This document shows positions 1 to 10,704 of a stretch of 64,000 nt of DNA, piece by piece (within the stretch, counting starts at the first letter, position 1; every line of letters starts with the position of its first letter). A model generated the notes under the pieces. The model was not told where the DNA came from. It ran no database searches and saw only the letters and a list, made by a program, of their open reading frames with translations. The translations under genes were made by a program, and so were the position numbers. This stretch comes from Microcyclospora pomicola (lineage: Eukaryota > Ascomycota > Dothideomycetes > Capnodiales): positions 558,001-622,000 of the forward strand of contig NHNY01000006.1 in assembly GCA_002786065.1 (NCBI GenBank), given 5' to 3'.

Positions 1-637
1 GGCCACCGTGTACGCAGAAGATCTTATCGTCTATTACGCAGCTAAGGGAGAGGTAGTCGAACATGTCCGTGAAGTAATGCCATACTGCAGGGTTGCCGTA
101 CTTTCGCGAGCACTCGGTATAGAATCCGTAGGACTGGGTGACGCCGCGTGATTCGTGATTACCACGGATCAGATGGACCCGCTCGGGGTAGCGTAGCTTC
201 AGGCATACCAGAAGCGAGATTGTTTCGATGCTAAAGAGGCCTCGATCCACATAATCACCTAGATGGCAGATGTTAGTCTATGGGTGTACAGCTTTGCGCC
301 AGCACTCCAGAGTCATATAACTCACCTAGGAATAGATAATTTGTGTCCGGACAGTAGCCGCCAATCCTGAAGATCTCGATCATATCGAAGAACTGGCCAT
401 GAATATCGCCGACCACGGTGACGGGCGCCTGGATGTGTACCACATTGCTTTCTTTCATCAACAGCTCTTTCGTCTTGGCGCAGATCGCTTCAATGACCGA
501 GTCAGCCAGCAATTCCTTGCGATACAAGCGGGCAATGCATTCGTCGAGATCTACGCTGGCTGTTTCGAAGAGTGTCAGTACATCTTCGCGCGAGTCTGGA
601 CATTAGAGCTGCGCTACATACCAGGGAGGCCAGGCAT
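1..637 (-). CDS. PPG1: PPG1-type serine/threonine protein phosphatase catalytic subunit (3' end cut by window)
   Basis: Metallophosphatase of the PPP family that removes phosphate from Ser/Thr residues. The spliced frame shows the three metal-site blocks GDIHGQ, GDYVDRG and RGNHE, then FCVHGG at the window edge. The stretch [12 protein letters not shown] and the N-terminus with [10 protein letters not shown] resemble yeast Ppg1 more than Sit4/PP6 or PP2A, so PPG1 is favoured; in yeast that protein affects glycogen accumulation and acts with the Far complex. Exons read on the minus strand are 637-622, 559-326 and 258-1. The introns are 62 nt (560-621, CTGAC branch site) and 67 nt (259-325). 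Exon 1 is only 16 nt; the start ATG at 637 gives [13 protein letters not shown]. About 169 codons are present and the C-terminal half lies outside. The phosphatase call is very secure; the subfamily is fairly secure. Confidence 0.9.
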
Positions 638-1697
638 GTCTCGTTACAGAGAGCGGCGTCTTGCTGGGCAAGTCCGCGGGGGTGCGTCTGGTGCGATACG
701 AGTGGTATGCCTGGTGCGGCGCAGGGTGTGAGACTCGGACGGCGTCTCTCATGATCGACAGAAGCGAGAGGGAGGCTAGTAACGAGGCTTCATCTGCGAC
801 GATGTGGTGCTGGGTGGTAGGGTATGGTGTATAGGGTGGAAGTGATGTTCAATCTACAGCTCTGGTGCGGCTCGGCGTCTCACTCATGTCGGCGCGGTGC
901 ATCAATTAAAGTTGGGAGAGCAGCGTCTCTCCCGAGCGTGGCCGCCCGTAATGACATGGACTTGCCTCTGCATACTTCAAGAATATGGTAGATATCTCAT
1001 ACACCCAACGCGAATATTGAAAACCCAGAAGTCCTTCTTTCAACATAGCTGAGATCGCCAAGCCAGATGAGAGCAGCTTTGCAGGGTCTCACAGGAGGGG
1101 GATCAATAATTGATTAGGCGTGAGGTGTCCCAGCTATTTCGAGACAGGAGTCGCGTCTGTGCTTTGCTACTACTCCCTCCAAATAATAAGCCGACAACTA
1201 ATTAAATGAACCACAACAACAACATCAACAACAACACTCATCGTTCAGAACAAGTCGCCTGAGCCAACAGCTCGATCATCAACCACACCACCTCCATCAC
1301 TATCACTGCTATTCGTTGTATCTTCGTTGCTACGTGTCCCGACGGATGATTCGGAGCTCGAACATGCACAGATTGGCGACACGTTCGTTCTCGTTGCTCT
1401 CTTCTTCTCCGTGCGGGCAGAATCTTGCTTGAATCCGTTCGTTCGCTTCAACGACGACGGAATCCAGGGAGCGAATACACTCATTGTCTCTTTGGGTCAT
1501 CGTCTCACCTCATCTCAAATCCACTCATCCTTTGTCTCGCAAAGAATCCTTCAACATCCTGTTTCGCTTCCGAAACTTGCCTTCCCCTGCCCGAACGCCA
1601 CATCATCGCGTTTGCCTTTTGATTCAAGCTTTCGCAATTCTATCTACCTGCTCCTTTCCTGCTATTCATCATCTCGCACACGTCTCGCTCGTTCAAG
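638..1697. other. Divergent intergenic region between PPG1 and the 1698 gene
   Basis: No convincing coding sequence. It must hold both promoters. The last ~500 bases before the ATG at 1698 are pyrimidine-rich, with a CAA-rich run near 1210-1240, as is common in fungal 5' leaders. Short open frames here have no family signature. Confidence 0.6.
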
Positions 1698-3568
1698 ATG
1701 TTCCACGGACAGGGTGGTCATCAGCCCCAGTACCCGTCGTCCTTCAGCCATGCCGCGCATCGCAGCGGGTGAGTTTGTACCCAACCTTCTGAACAGCCGT
1801 CTTTCGGCCCAATCTGCTTGGACTCAGAGCTGACATTGCTACTAGCCCGCCGCCCGCCAAGAGACCGAAGGGGAATCCGATCATCACTCGATATCCGCCA
1901 CCTCCGGGGTATCAAGGCCCTCTACAGCCGCAGGCCCCGTTTCATCAGCGTTCATGGTCCCAAGGAGGTCAAGTCGGCTTTCCAAACTTTGCTCAACCAT
2001 CGCCCGCGCCGCCGCAAGCCTATCAGCAACCTTCTTTGTCAGCCGGACAGCTGCTGGCACAGCAGCAGCAACCTGCGTTAGCATATGGTCACCTACCGAC
2101 GCAAGGATTTCCTCCAACTTCTGTTCAAGCGTACTCCTCAATCGGTCAAGTTCCCCCAGCAACGATTACATATCCTCAAAGTGCCCCGCCGCATCAAAAC
2201 TACCAAATTCCCGCTATACCATCATACAAAAGTCATCGCCACAATTCTGCACCATACCTGGTCCATCAATCAAGTTCTAGGGACTTGTTGGACGGTAATG
2301 GTGATCCCTTACCACCCGCCAGTCTTGAACAATCTACTGGCAATGAGCTCGAGCACGATTTCGATAGCGAATGTTATTTTGCAAGACATCCGGATGAAGT
2401 AAACCCAGAGTTGAGCTTAGGTCAGATTGTGTGGAACGCGCCGCAAGCAACCAGACGGGCTCTACCAGGGGCTTTTGCGGAGGCAGAACTGGAAACAATC
2501 GCCCCCCGTCCTCCATTTCCAGCCGATGAGCAATCTGTATCAGAGTACTTTCTCAAGGACAAACGAGAAGAAGCACTGCTTAACATTAGGCAGACTGACC
2601 TCTGGAAAAGTGTGAAGAACGACCTGATTTTCAAAGAGTTTCCAAAGACATCCCGAGACCTTCTCCCAAGGAGAAACCTTGTCGAGAAGTATCGGAGACG
2701 GCCGGTCTCGGACTGGTCACATTCCAATAACACGCAAGCCACAAGTCCTATGTCAGCAACCTCGCGTTTGGGCAGTACTGCCATGGAAGTGGACCCAAGC
2801 ATCGAGCAGCACGATTCAGTCATAGAGATTGACCATGAGCACGATGACACCCATCAATCTGTCTGTGAAGATGAGCAAGATGATGTTCTCGGCAGTCTCG
2901 AACAAGCTATCTACTCGACTGAACCACATCAAGCTTACGATGCCCAAGCTATCAAAAATGATAACAATGCCCGCACTCATGCAAGAGGTCATTCTCGATC
3001 ACATTCTCGGCATCATTCGAGATCGCATTCCAGATCATATTCGCGGGCATCTTCTGTCTCTTCGGCTGCTGGACAGCGCATAACTCGACCAGTACCGCTT
3101 CCTCCGCTCCATGATCAGAAGCAAGAGGAAATTCTGGCCGCACTCGGAGTCACAGGAGAAGCCAGACTGGTCTACCAGACCCCAGGCCCCGCCTTTGGTC
3201 CTCCGCCCCCACAATCGCAGAGTGTAGAGGCAATCCACGTCCGGCGTGGCTCGACGATGAGCAATCATGGCGCATCTCAAGTGGCACCACCTACACACCA
3301 CCTGCGTTCTCCGTCCTGTGATCCCTGGTACGCCAATCATACTGGCCATAACCATCACGCATATCCTCGCGCCGAATCAGTCCATAGCCAACGCACAGCT
3401 GCTGGTTCTGACTTTCAGATCAACGACGACAATGACGTGACCCCCAGGCCTCCCGTGAGACATGTGGACAGTCGCAAGCGCGGATACGACGATGACGACG
3501 GCGATGATCCAAATGATAGCTTGGAGCCGACGCCAAAGCCGAAGAAGGGAAGGACTCTGCTTCACTGA
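1698..3568 (+). CDS. Conserved-looking low-complexity protein with His/Ser/Arg repeats, probably nuclear
   Basis: Function not recognised. Two exons, 1698-1768 and 1846-3568, with a 77-nt intron (1769-1845), give 597 aa. The N-terminal ~150 residues are Pro/Gln/Tyr-rich. A more ordered block runs from about CYFARHPDEVNPELSLGQIV to RRNLVEKYRRRP (roughly residues 180-305) and looks like the conserved part. It is followed by an acidic stretch, then a run of HSRSHSR-type repeats (DNA about 2970-3050), and an acidic tail ending in the basic cluster PKPKKGR. The composition suggests a nuclear regulatory or RNA-related protein, but no catalytic or DNA-binding motif is visible. The exon 1 start places the first ATG directly after a CT-rich leader. 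It is divergent from PPG1 and convergent with APL6. Confidence 0.8.
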
Positions 3569-3960
3569 GGTGCACGTTCATATTGTCGGGCGGGTGGCGC
3601 GATGATACCCTGCGTTCAGGATAGAAAATTCACGTACTCAATCGAACCTGATCTGCCGCTACCACGGGAAATGTTGGTTCCTGTGGAGCAGAAACTTACA
3701 GCTTGCTATCCTTGTGCTTTCTTCCTTCGTGCCATGTAGCATCTCTTATTGCGTCCTTTTCGGTGGCGATAAAGATCCTGAGGCAGACGTTATCCTGTGC
3801 AATCACTAGGAGCGGGATCATGGATCCAAATACCTGCTTCAGTAATGGTTCTTCAAGGTGCATCCAGCCTGCCTGCGGTTTTTACATACAAATCCGCAAT
3901 CCGCTTGCATAAGCCACACGTAATCTTGTACACTTCATGAATCATGCAATGGCTTGGCTG
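3569..3960. other. Convergent 3' region between the 1698 gene and APL6
   Basis: 392 bases holding the 3' untranslated ends of two convergent genes. I see no gene here. Confidence 0.6.
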
Positions 3961-6453
3961 CTATCTGACTAGACTGGTCTTCTCATCTTCATCATCATCG
4001 TCCTCGTCATCATCATCATCTTCTTCTTCTTCTTCTTCTTCTTCTTCTTCCTCCTCGCTTTCGCTATCTTCCTCTTCCTCCTCCGACGTCTCTTCCTCGT
4101 CATCCTCCTCACTCCCCGTCTCTTCCTCCTCCGATTTCTCGTCCAGCCATGCATCCAGAGTCTTCTCCTTGCCTACCCGCGACGACTTATACCCTGGATC
4201 TGCCTCGAGCGCCTGATCTAGTCTGGCGCCGGCGGCGAGCTGCGGCTCACTGCCGCCATACTCTACCGCCGTTGCACTGGTACTGTCGCGCAGGCGCGCA
4301 TCCGGCTCCTGGCCGTCGACGACCCAGTCGGGAATGCTATTATAGCCTTTGACTGGCTCGCTGAGAACCAAGCTGGCTGATCCGAGTGTCAGGCCACGGC
4401 GCGATTCGCTAGGTGATGGGGCTTGAGGGACTGGCTTGGGGGCAAGCAGGAGCAGGGATGCGAGGTCTGTGCTCGAGGGCACGCTGAGCAGGGCGCGGTA
4501 GAGGCGGGCTCGGTCGCGCAGGTCGTAGGAAGGCGTGTATCGGGCGAGCAGGAGAGCATGGGTGTATAGGCGCTCGATCGCGTGGGTGGGTGCTTGCTCT
4601 TGCGCGTGATGGGTTGAGGAGTCATGATCGCGGAAGCCGCCTTCTTCGTCTTCAAGCTCGGCTGGTGGGATCTGAGGGAGTTCATGGGACGATGCGGGCT
4701 TCAAAGCGTCAAGCGCGCTTTGCTTTGCGTTTCTGGCATTCAGGAAACGGAGGTAGACTTTTGCGGCAAGCAGGAGGATTTGTCCGCGGACTTCATCGTC
4801 TTCGTTGACGTAGCCTTTGATCAAGATCCGGAGCACGTCTGCCGCGATGCCTTCTTCGGGATTATCGCTGCTAGCATATTCGCCCACAAGCCAGATGATG
4901 CTGGCTCGTGCGGTCGGCGATGTCAGCGAATCAAGGTTCTTGGCGAGGCGGACGACAGTGCGTTTGTGCTCATCAGGGGAACGCTGGATGAGGTGTCTGA
5001 CGACCTCGATGGCCTCCCCGACCAAATTCTGGTCTGGACTGCGGATCTGTCGGAGGAGGAGCGACAGGCAGCGGCGCGACGTTGCTTCATCAGAAGCCTG
5101 GGCGCATCGACCTATTGCACGTACACTTTCCCGGATGAGCTCGGAGTTGTGACCCTTGGAGAAGTGCTCGAGGTCCGCGAGAATAAGATCCTGGACATCC
5201 CTGCTCGAGTGAGGGAAGATCAGAGTCAGAGCCTCAAGCTTTAGACGCCAGACATGAGACGCCTCAGCTGAGTGAATAAGGAATTGGCGATAGAAGGGTA
5301 CGAAGTCCTTTGGTACAGCAAGGCATACTTGCACTATGTTGTAGAGCGCAATGTGCTGAATGTCCTGGGGAGCACGAAGCAGGGCTACCATGGGTCCGAT
5401 GGCGTGCTGGAGGTAAGTGCTCGGAGATAGATAGAGATATACTCGCGTCACAGCGACAATGACGGCAGAGTTGCGACTTTGTAGAAGTGGCAGGACTGAC
5501 TTCAAAAGTAATTCCAGGTCTGGGTCAACAAAGGCCACTTCTTGATAGTCTTCCTCCTTTTCTTCCTCCGGCTCTAGGTCGTCGTAGAAGTCTCTAGCTC
5601 TCTGCTCTTGCGTGGCGGCTCGTTTCACCGTCTTTGTCCTTTGAGGAAAACATTTCCGTGCGTACGTAGTCATCAGTCGAAGCGTGGCCAACTGACCCCA
5701 TTCGTCCATATCCACCACCATCTTGCAAAGAGACCGATATGTGGGATGTATGAGGTCCAGACGATCGGGGCAGATCTCCATAAAAGCCTGCACAGCCGCG
5801 CCCGTCACGTAGTATTGCTTGTCCAACAGTAGCGTCGCCAGGTAATCTTCCACCTGCGGTCTCGTGCTTGAATCCAACCTCACGCACTTCACGCAAGCCA
5901 GTGCAGCAGCTTTCCTGACCACTGGCGAAAGATCGCTTACTCCCTTCTTTATCGCCAGGCTCACGATCTGCGAGATGACTGGGACGCGTATACCAGCCAT
6001 CGTCTTCAATGCCATTGCTCGAACCCGTGGGTTGCTGTCCGACAGCGACTTCTGAATCGTGTTGATCGAAAGCAACGTCGTGTCCGGATCCAACTCTGCA
6101 TGGTGTATCAAGTAGTTATAGACAAGCGGTCTAGTCGATGGGTACGGGTTCGAGAGCGTCTTGACCACGGCGGGGAAGAATGTCAGGGTGGGTTGTGGTG
6201 GACGGGCATATTGCATTGCAATGACCCGCCGCAGTCCGTCCAGCACATCGCGTTCATTGCGGCTGTCCAGCAGCTTCTTGATCTGTAGGGCGGGAAGTGG
6301 ACGGGCTGACTTTCTGGGGCCTACGTCGCGAGCGGCTTCCAGAGTAAGATCGCGTGCTGAGATGCGGTCAGTTCAGAGGCCTGAAATCAAGTTAGTGGAC
6401 GGTGCAAGCAAACCTGTTTCCAGCAATCCGCTGATTCGTGAGATAGACTCCAT
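3961..6453 (-). CDS. APL6: AP-3 adaptor complex beta subunit
   Basis: Large subunit of the AP-3 coat, which sorts cargo from Golgi/endosomes to the vacuole. Exon 1 is 6453-6414 (start MESISRISGLLET), the intron is 57 nt (6357-6413, CTGAC branch site), and exon 2 runs 6356-3961. The product is 811 aa, almost the length of yeast Apl6. Residues ~30-560 are a helical-repeat adaptin trunk with the family stretches LDSRNERDVLDGLRRVIAMQ, NPYPSTRPLVYNYL and KAAALACVKC. The C-terminal hinge/ear is short. The last ~65 residues are almost pure Glu/Asp/Ser, as in other fungal AP-3 beta hinges, here encoded partly by a trinucleotide microsatellite. It is divergent, with 506 bp to the next gene. AP-1/AP-2 beta is excluded by the N-terminus and the acidic hinge. 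Confidence 0.95.
3984..4050. repeat. Trinucleotide microsatellite (ATC/CTC then TTC x10) in the APL6 acidic tail
   Basis: On the plus strand there are about seven ATC/GTC-type triplets followed by ten perfect TTC triplets at 4021-4050. Read on the minus strand these encode the Glu and Asp runs at the end of AP-3 beta. The length is always a multiple of three, so copy-number change would alter the tail without shifting the frame. Confidence 0.9.
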
Positions 6454-6959
6454 CCAAATAGGCCGGGTCGCATAGGAGGATGCCGGCCAGTGTTAAGCCT
6501 GTTAAGACTCCTGCTGCCAGGAGGACTGATTCCCGTATAGCCAATGCGGCATGATCGTAGCGGAATCAACATGTGAGGTCAGACTTCGAGACAGTCAACT
6601 TATAGTGGGGCATTGGAGTGCAGGCGGATGGAGAACGTCTACTGCAAACATAAACGTACCTTTACCTATTCTGACCAAAGATCAAGAACAACCCAAGCAA
6701 TGCCTGAGGTATGTTGGATCAAGGTCTGAATACCTATACTTCAAGGGCAAGCTGTTTTGCTTAGAAGTAATCCAAGGGCTACCTCAATACCTACATCGCT
6801 AATCGTGTTCGCAGGAACTGTGCTTCAGTTGCCAATACTCACATTCAAATGAAACTACATGTATTTGACAGAGCACACTGTCACACATTCCCGCTGCAAA
6901 GAACAACATGCATGGCCTTATCTTACAAAATCACTCCGCTTTGAAGCAAGTACTGCGTA
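6454..6959. other. Divergent promoter region APL6 / 6960 gene
   Basis: 506 bases with no coding signal beyond short chance frames. It carries both promoters. Confidence 0.55.
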
Positions 6960-7763
6960 ATGCGGTCAAATGAACCTGTGGTGCTGGAGAGTGCCACCTT
7001 GCCAAACTTCATACACTATGTGATCTCACATCACAGAGGACCTTCCACAATGATAATTTGTTCGACCAAAGATGCATTTCTCGACAGTCTGGTAACAAGC
7101 CAGTCTTATACTCCCTTAGGCAAGCGACATGGTAACGGTGAGACGGTTGACACCTACGGAGCAATTGACCATGTCGTGGAGATCAATTCTGAACTCCCTG
7201 AACCGACATACCAAGCTTGGTCGCCTATGACACTTCGTCAACTCGCTGCCTCAAGAGACATCCGGACGGTCTTTTGTCCAGACACGACTCATCTGCGTGC
7301 CTTTCTGGCCACGTACCCAATGCGGGAGCCACCAAAAAGCTCCCCTACCGAGGCAGCCCACGCAGAAAGCAGTGGTCCTTGCATACTTGCCGTACTCAAC
7401 CCCATCCATATCCATCGGCATACTTCGACTTTCTCTGCGCAAGGCCTCAACCGAACATTGGCAAGTGCTGTTGAAGCGGCTCGCCTTACGGGAAAGCAAC
7501 TCTTGATCGCTGAATGTCCGACGGTAGCTGATCAGCTTGGAAGTGTGCTGATGTCTGATGGCACGGACGCTGGAGCACAAAGAACATCACCCGAGCATCC
7601 GTGGGAGGAGGAGGTCTCGATCTTGAACGTTACCACGAAAAGCTTCGGTACGGGCGAACGAGGCTGGGTTGGCCGCACGGTCAAGCTTCGGACTATCGCT
7701 GAACGATGGTGCACTTTTGTTACTGTTGACGCGCCTGATCTTGATCAAGCTTTTCCGGCCTAA
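6960..7763 (+). CDS. Unrecognised 267-aa protein, RecA/Rad51-paralog-like in outline
   Basis: Single exon, ATG at 6960. I do not recognise it with certainty. Visible features are a predicted strand and helix TMIICSTKDAFLDSL near residues 30-45; a second strand ILAVLNPIHIHR near 142, like a degenerate Walker B strand; then SAQGLNRTLASAVEAA, a strand KQLLIAE; and the end block WVGRTVKLRTIAERWCTF. The order strand, helix, Ser/Gly-rich loop, strand and a C-terminal W-x-GRTV...RWC-x-F block resembles Rad51-paralog or Shu-type (Psy3/Csm2) folds and, less so, Elongator Elp5/Elp6. There is no P-loop, so if the fold is right the ATPase is lost. That assignment is inference. Coding quality is good: an ATG start and a single long frame. 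Confidence 0.75.
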   Translation: MRSNEPVVLESATLPNFIHYVISHHRGPSTMIICSTKDAFLDSLVTSQSYTPLGKRHGNGETVDTYGAIDHVVEINSELPEPTYQAWSPMTLRQLAASRDIRTVFCPDTTHLRAFLATYPMREPPKSSPTEAAHAESSGPCILAVLNPIHIHRHTSTFSAQGLNRTLASAVEAARLTGKQLLIAECPTVADQLGSVLMSDGTDAGAQRTSPEHPWEEEVSILNVTTKSFGTGERGWVGRTVKLRTIAERWCTFVTVDAPDLDQAFPA

Positions 7764-8137
7764 CGGAAGGGAGATAAGTGGTGGTGTCTCATGAAGGGAC
7801 AAGGACGAGGAGAATATGAGCACCGTCTGCATGTTTTGTGAAGTTTTCAACATGGATCGCTGTGCGGTCGACTTACTCGAGAGTCACCAACACTCGATGG
7901 AGAAGAGGCATTCGCAATAGGTGAGCGACTTTGTTCTCCAGTGTTCGCGCACGCGTAACGGGTATGAGTAGTTGAGCAACAGATCAGTAATGATATTCGT
8001 ATTCCCATAGGGTATCGAGACAAAACGCCAGAATCGCAACGCTAAATCACATCCGAACCCCCATCATGAAATCACTAACATCGCTTTCCACGATTGGTGG
8101 AAATCGTGTGGTCTTGATCATTATCATATGCACTCGC
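7764..8137. other. Convergent 3' region (6960 gene / NUF2)
   Basis: 374 bases between two converging genes. Nothing else is visible. Confidence 0.55.
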
Positions 8138-9656
8138 TCAGATGCTTTGCTCCATCTCCGTGATGTAGAGGCGGATATGACTTTCCATCTTCATATATTC
8201 TTCCCTTGCGCTTTGGACTTCGCGCTCAATGTTCTCTTTGAGATCGACCATCTGCCGGGCATGTTAGCAACTCTGTGCAACTCGAGAGTATGCACTTGCG
8301 ACTCTTGCTTACCTTCTTCTCTGTCTGTTCGATCCGCACTCTGCGCTTTTCGACCTCTTCGCCCCTCTCCCGTCGTTCGGCGGTCAGCTCCTTGTGTATT
8401 GCTCTTAGTTCCTCCATCTTGAGCCGTGCGTTATGAGACTTGCTCTCGGCATCCCGCCGCAGCTTCTCCGTCCGACTTTGCCATTGATCCATCTGTTTTC
8501 GCAACATCTTCTCTTGCCTCTCCACCTCTCGCACACTATTCGATTTTTCCGTCAATGCCTCTCGATTCTTAGCCGCCGCACGAGCTTCCTCTTCTTCTTT
8601 GGAGAGTTCGGATCGCAATGAATGAAGCAAATGTACAAGTGAGGTTATGTCTGTTTGTAAGAGCGTGAAGGTGTCAAGCGAAGTCTGTAAAGCTCTCGTT
8701 CGTTTATCCAGCCTATCAGTTTCAGCGCGATCTGTGTTGAGGTTCGTAGAGAGCTCTCGGAGAGATTGCTCCAGCACAGCTGGAGACTGTTCGGTGTATG
8801 GCCGAAGCTTGGCAGCTTCTTTGCGAGTGTCCATGAGCGCTGTCGCGCGGTCCTCCATCATTGTCTTGAGTCGCGCTTGCTCGCCTTTCGTGCGCTCTAG
8901 CTTCTCAGTCACCCTTTCCTGCGCTTTCTTCAGCTCTAGCAGGCTTGTCTTGAGCTCTTGGTTGCGCCGTTCTTTGTCGCGGATCGCTTGTTCGACATTC
9001 TTTCGGTTCTGCTTCATTTCTTGCAATTGCTCCTCCTTTTCTTGTGTCTCATGGTATAGTCTCTCGATCGCGTCTTTGGTCTCTTCCGCGCTGTTGTAGA
9101 ATTTGTCGATGATCGCAGTCTGGCTCTCGCGGAAACGAATGAAGTTGATGATGTAGCTGAAGATCTTCACAAGTCGAGGGTGTGTCGGTCGATACAAGTC
9201 GCTGAAAGTGAAATCCCGGATGCCACATTCGAGCAACAGCTTGCGCATCGTGACGAAGAAACCCATCAGCTCACGGGTGTCGCTAGTGAAGATCCTCTCA
9301 GCGTCGTCGCCATAAAGGTCGGTTGCGGCGGCGCGCATGGCTGGCGCAACAACCTCGCGCGTCGTATTGGTCAGAAGCTCCGCGAACCATTCGAAGACTT
9401 TCTGTATCTGCTGTGGGTTTGGTTTGCGCAGGTCTTCGACTGTAAATGATATGCCTATATCGCTGATACAGCCAGCGATTTCCTTGTCGGGCTGTAGCAT
9501 CGCATGTTAGGTCAATCTCAATTATGTGATTCTGAGATCAGATATGCTCACCAAGGTCATGAAAGCATCGCCATCGTCATCCCTGCGCTGCTTCTGGTTG
9601 GACTGTTGCGAGCCTCGCGCTATACTCATTCGTGGGTTCATTTCCATGCTGGGCAT
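8138..9656 (-). CDS. NUF2: Kinetochore protein Nuf2 (Ndc80 complex)
   Basis: Partner of Ndc80 in the complex that binds microtubules at the outer kinetochore. Exons are 9656-9552, 9491-8313 and 8251-8138, with introns of 60 and 61 nt; the product is 465 aa, the normal Nuf2 size. The N-terminal CH-type domain (about residues 30-165) includes [16 protein letters not shown], the family start block, and the [19 protein letters not shown] segment. Everything after about residue 175 is a long heptad coiled coil rich in Glu/Lys/Arg/Gln. The last exon adds 37 residues ending EMEQSI; without it the coil would end early in intron sequence. Four in-frame ATGs lie in exon 1; the first (9656) is used here, though starts at MEMNPR or MSIARG are possible. 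Confidence 0.93.
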
Positions 9657-10704
9657 TGTCGATAGTATTCTACAACACCACAAGGTGTGGTCGTATGTAG
9701 GGTTGATGATGGCGGGGAGAACTTGAAGTGTTACAAGCGCGTGCGCGGTACGTTCGGGCTGCGATCAACAAACAGAGCGTTGACAGGGAGCCGGCTCGGC
9801 CCGACATCCGATTGAGCGAGTCACTTCACACCGCGAGACACAGCGCTTTGCTGCTCTAATAACACCACTCATATCCATGTTCTTGCACGGTACACAAATG
9901 CCGAATCTCTACTGGGCCCCTCGCCCGCCGACAAAAGCACCATAGCACAAGATTTCGCACGGAATCTGCTGAACCAAATCGCAGATGGACACGCTGTCTG
10001 CACCTGATGGTGGAGCTCCACAATTCCGAGCCATCAGATCGTTGATGTTGGTCATCTGGATTGTGTTCAACACCACAATGTGTAGCAGCTGCCAATGGTC
10101 AATGTCATCGAGCATCTATTTCAGTCTTTTACCTGAGCTTCTACTCAACGAACCATATATTTGCGCCGGCTGATACAAAACGCCCTCCACGAAGTCTGAT
10201 GCCTGTGGAGAACCCGGTGATGTGGTGCCAGGGTCTGCTTACCAGGTGCTCTTCTGGGACAGCGCGTGCTCAGTATACTTTGATGAGAGCTGACTCCCTG
10301 GACTGCGGCGATGCGTCTTTGCTGTTGCAATGTTCCTGCTCGTCATACATCCTGAAATGGCTCGCCATCAATGCCCTGTTCTTCCCAGACAATGGTTCAG
10401 GGGTGTCTCTCTCCAGGCGTCCTTTCCCGAGACCCTGAACGTTCTCTGCTTGGAGAAATAACTTGCTCGTCCGTCCCAATGGCATCCTCTACAGTAAGTA
10501 GTATCGCCTCTCAGAGCCATTGCCATGCCCCTGTTCAGTACCCGAAGAATCTGGGAGACCCCTCAGTTCTCAAAACCCGGTAATATTGGCTTCTCAAATT
10601 TTTCTTGCCCATCTGCAGCGCCGGAAATATTAATTGCAATCCTTGCACATGTTCTTGGTCTCTCTCCCGACTTCTGCGCTCACGTACATCGCTCTCGCCC
10701 TGCA
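9657..10704. other. Divergent intergenic region NUF2 / adhesin gene
   Basis: About 1 kb without a convincing gene; frames up to 125 codons have no protein-like signature. The last 100 bases before the ATG at 10705 are pyrimidine-rich, as expected for a 5' leader. Confidence 0.5.
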
